A stretch of 64,000 bases of DNA from Prevotella sp. ne3005. Its GTDB lineage: Bacteria > Bacteroidota > Bacteroidia > Bacteroidales > Bacteroidaceae. The stretch is taken from the NCBI RefSeq assembly GCF_900110085.1, contig NZ_FOCK01000007.1, positions 125,621 through 189,620 on the forward strand, read 5' to 3'. Below, piece by piece: positions 63,041-64,000 of the stretch. A model generated the notes under the pieces. The model did no database searches, was not told where the DNA came from, and was given only the letters and a program-made list of their open reading frames with translations. The first letter of the stretch is position 1, and the number at the start of each line of letters is the position of its first letter. The translations under genes and the position numbers were made by a program.

Positions 63041-63541
63041 TTATTCTTCTGGTATTTGTGTCATTTTCATAAGTTCAGAATCCAGCCCCTCACCCAGCAA
63101 ACAGTACTGTTCGGGAACACCATTAGACCGCCATTCTGAGATTTCTTTCGAGAAATTATAAGTGTTCTTCAACTTCTCTACTGCATCGCGATTGCAAATT
63201 ACGCTATCGGTAACCTCTTTCGGCCATCCCATTACATCATTAAGGAAATCCGTCACTCTTCCCTTATATCCCCAAATACAATACACCATGTATGTTACCG
63301 ACCAAGAACGCTGAGACTTCCAGAGTCCATTCTGCTGGGTAATTCTGGCAGCCTTGATCATCATCTCTTCCGATGCCGTCTTACCCTCTTGAACGAGATC
63401 TGCAGATTTCTCTTCTTCTACACCATTATTATTATACACGCCCCCATTGTAGTTCACTGGGGCATTATACACATTGTAATTGTTGATGTTGCCAAAGAAA
63501 TTGTTTACAGGGGCAACATGCTCTTTTCCTAAATTTTCCAT
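63041..63541 (-). CDS. unknown protein with Asn/Tyr-rich N-terminus
   Basis: 166 residues, soluble. Residues 10-42 are rich in Asn, Tyr and Gly (NNFFGNINNYNVYN, NYNGGVYNNNG), followed by a helical domain with Trp (GLWKSQRSWSVTYMVYCIWG) and a C-terminal stretch. The same Asn/Tyr motif closes the protein encoded just upstream (two-base gap), so the pair may bind each other. No family recognised; accessory-element context. Confidence 0.75.
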   Translation of the reverse strand: MENLGKEHVAPVNNFFGNINNYNVYNAPVNYNGGVYNNNGVEEEKSADLVQEGKTASEEMMIKAARITQQNGLWKSQRSWSVTYMVYCIWGYKGRVTDFLNDVMGWPKEVTDSVICNRDAVEKLKNTYNFSKEISEWRSNGVPEQYCLLGEGLDSELMKMTQIPEE

Positions 63542-63543
63542 TT

Positions 63544-63990
63544 TTACAGTTGGTTTTGATAATTATTAAAATTGTCTATATCTCCATGAAAGTTATTCTC
63601 TATCCAAACGGGTTGCAACGTACAAGCCTGATTAATCATCGGCCAGACTGATACACTCCTCATCCTAGCCTCTTCTCTCTGAGCCTTCTCCAGCTCCTCG
63701 GGTGGCAGGTTCCTGATGGCCTCGTTGATCATCGCCACCAGCTTCTCCACCTTGTAGAACTCCAACAGTTCAGCCACCTTCATCTTCGACATGTGCAGAC
63801 AAACATACTTCCCATAGTCCTCTTTGTCGATGATCAGGTAAAGACCTTCCCATCGACTCATCCTCCTGAAAACGGCACAATGCACATTGAAGTCAGTCAG
63901 GAACTCATAACCAGGTGGCAATTCTCCCTTCACCCGCTCGAAATCCACCTTATTTATTTCTTTTGTTACGGAATCAAGAGCAAATCTCAT
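63544..63990 (-). CDS. unknown protein with Asn/Tyr-rich C-terminus, possibly cut by window
   Basis: 149 residues if the ATG at 63990 (or the adjacent GTG at 63993) is the start; the frame stays open to the window edge, so a longer N-terminus cannot be excluded. A central helical part (MKVAELLEFYKVEKLVAMINEAI; PPEELEKAQREEAR) is followed by NNFHGDIDNFNNYQNQ at the very end. That tail mirrors the N-terminal motif of the next gene. Function unknown. Confidence 0.7.
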   Translation of the reverse strand: MRFALDSVTKEINKVDFERVKGELPPGYEFLTDFNVHCAVFRRMSRWEGLYLIIDKEDYGKYVCLHMSKMKVAELLEFYKVEKLVAMINEAIRNLPPEELEKAQREEARMRSVSVWPMINQACTLQPVWIENNFHGDIDNFNNYQNQL

Positions 63991-64000
63991 CACACCCAGA

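Overview
The window looks like chromosome of a gut or oral Bacteroidota, most likely a Prevotella/Segatella-type species. The reasons are TAnnTTTG (-7) promoters often paired with TTTG about 20 bases upstream, almost no Shine-Dalgarno sites, a SusC/SusD pair, a PorX-type response regulator beside a SprE/PorW-like lipoprotein, twin ExbD genes with TonB, and a VirE_N/DUF3987 primase-helicase. The genus is inference; the phylum is well supported.

Layout. 1-6.2 kb (+): the 3' part of aroA, a small Cys-rich membrane protein, a PorW/SprE-like TPR lipoprotein, porX and tsaE. 6.2-10.6 kb (-): dnaE, trxA and a small conserved protein. 10.7-12.6 kb (+): psd, pssA and a DUF4834-like protein (phosphatidylethanolamine synthesis). 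12.6-14.1 kb (-): pyrH and birA, with tadA diverging from birA through a mirror-image promoter pair. 14.9-16.9 kb: a TPR sensor protein with a histidine-kinase fold but no phospho-acceptor histidine. 16.9-17.4 kb: a gene-free stretch rich in repeats. 17.5-23.2 kb: an orphan susC-susD-lipoprotein operon. 23.3-26.9 kb: tRNA-Lys, an AI-2E-family permease, tdk, rsmI and a coiled-coil lipoprotein.

26.9-43.2 kb is a sugar-use locus. On the minus strand lie a mutarotase, a GH29 alpha-L-fucosidase, a GH2 enzyme and an isomerase-fold protein. On the plus strand lie an AraC regulator, a FucP-type transporter, an L-galactose/L-fucose dehydrogenase-like aldo-keto reductase, a zinc dehydrogenase, GH97, GH105 and a second GH2. 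Together they suggest release of fucose and uronic/galactosyl units from plant or mucin glycans, uptake of the free sugar, and an oxidative rather than a classical fucIKA route.

43.3-46.8 kb: a cupin lipoprotein, then a compact nucleotide-signalling cluster (cytidylate-kinase-like, small alarmone hydrolase, small alarmone synthetase, second cytidylate-kinase-like). 46.9-52.1 kb: tRNA-Met, a START-like protein, an LptF/G permease, ribBA and an aspartate aminotransferase. 52.3-58.3 kb: exbB-exbD-exbD-tonB, a PstS-like lipoprotein, a TPR protein and greA.

58.4-64 kb (all minus strand) is an accessory, phage- or element-like block: M15 peptidase, VirE_N/DUF3987 primase-helicase, small unknown proteins, a KilAC-type antirepressor and two Asn/Tyr-rich unknown proteins. 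The primase-helicase gene carries a palindromic repeat inserted in frame, and a half copy of that repeat lies in the gene-free stretch near 17.2 kb.

Across the window, many gene-to-gene spacers are built from AT-rich heptamers (GTAAAAA, GGTAAAA and their complements), and three separate tandem repeats share a 21-base period.
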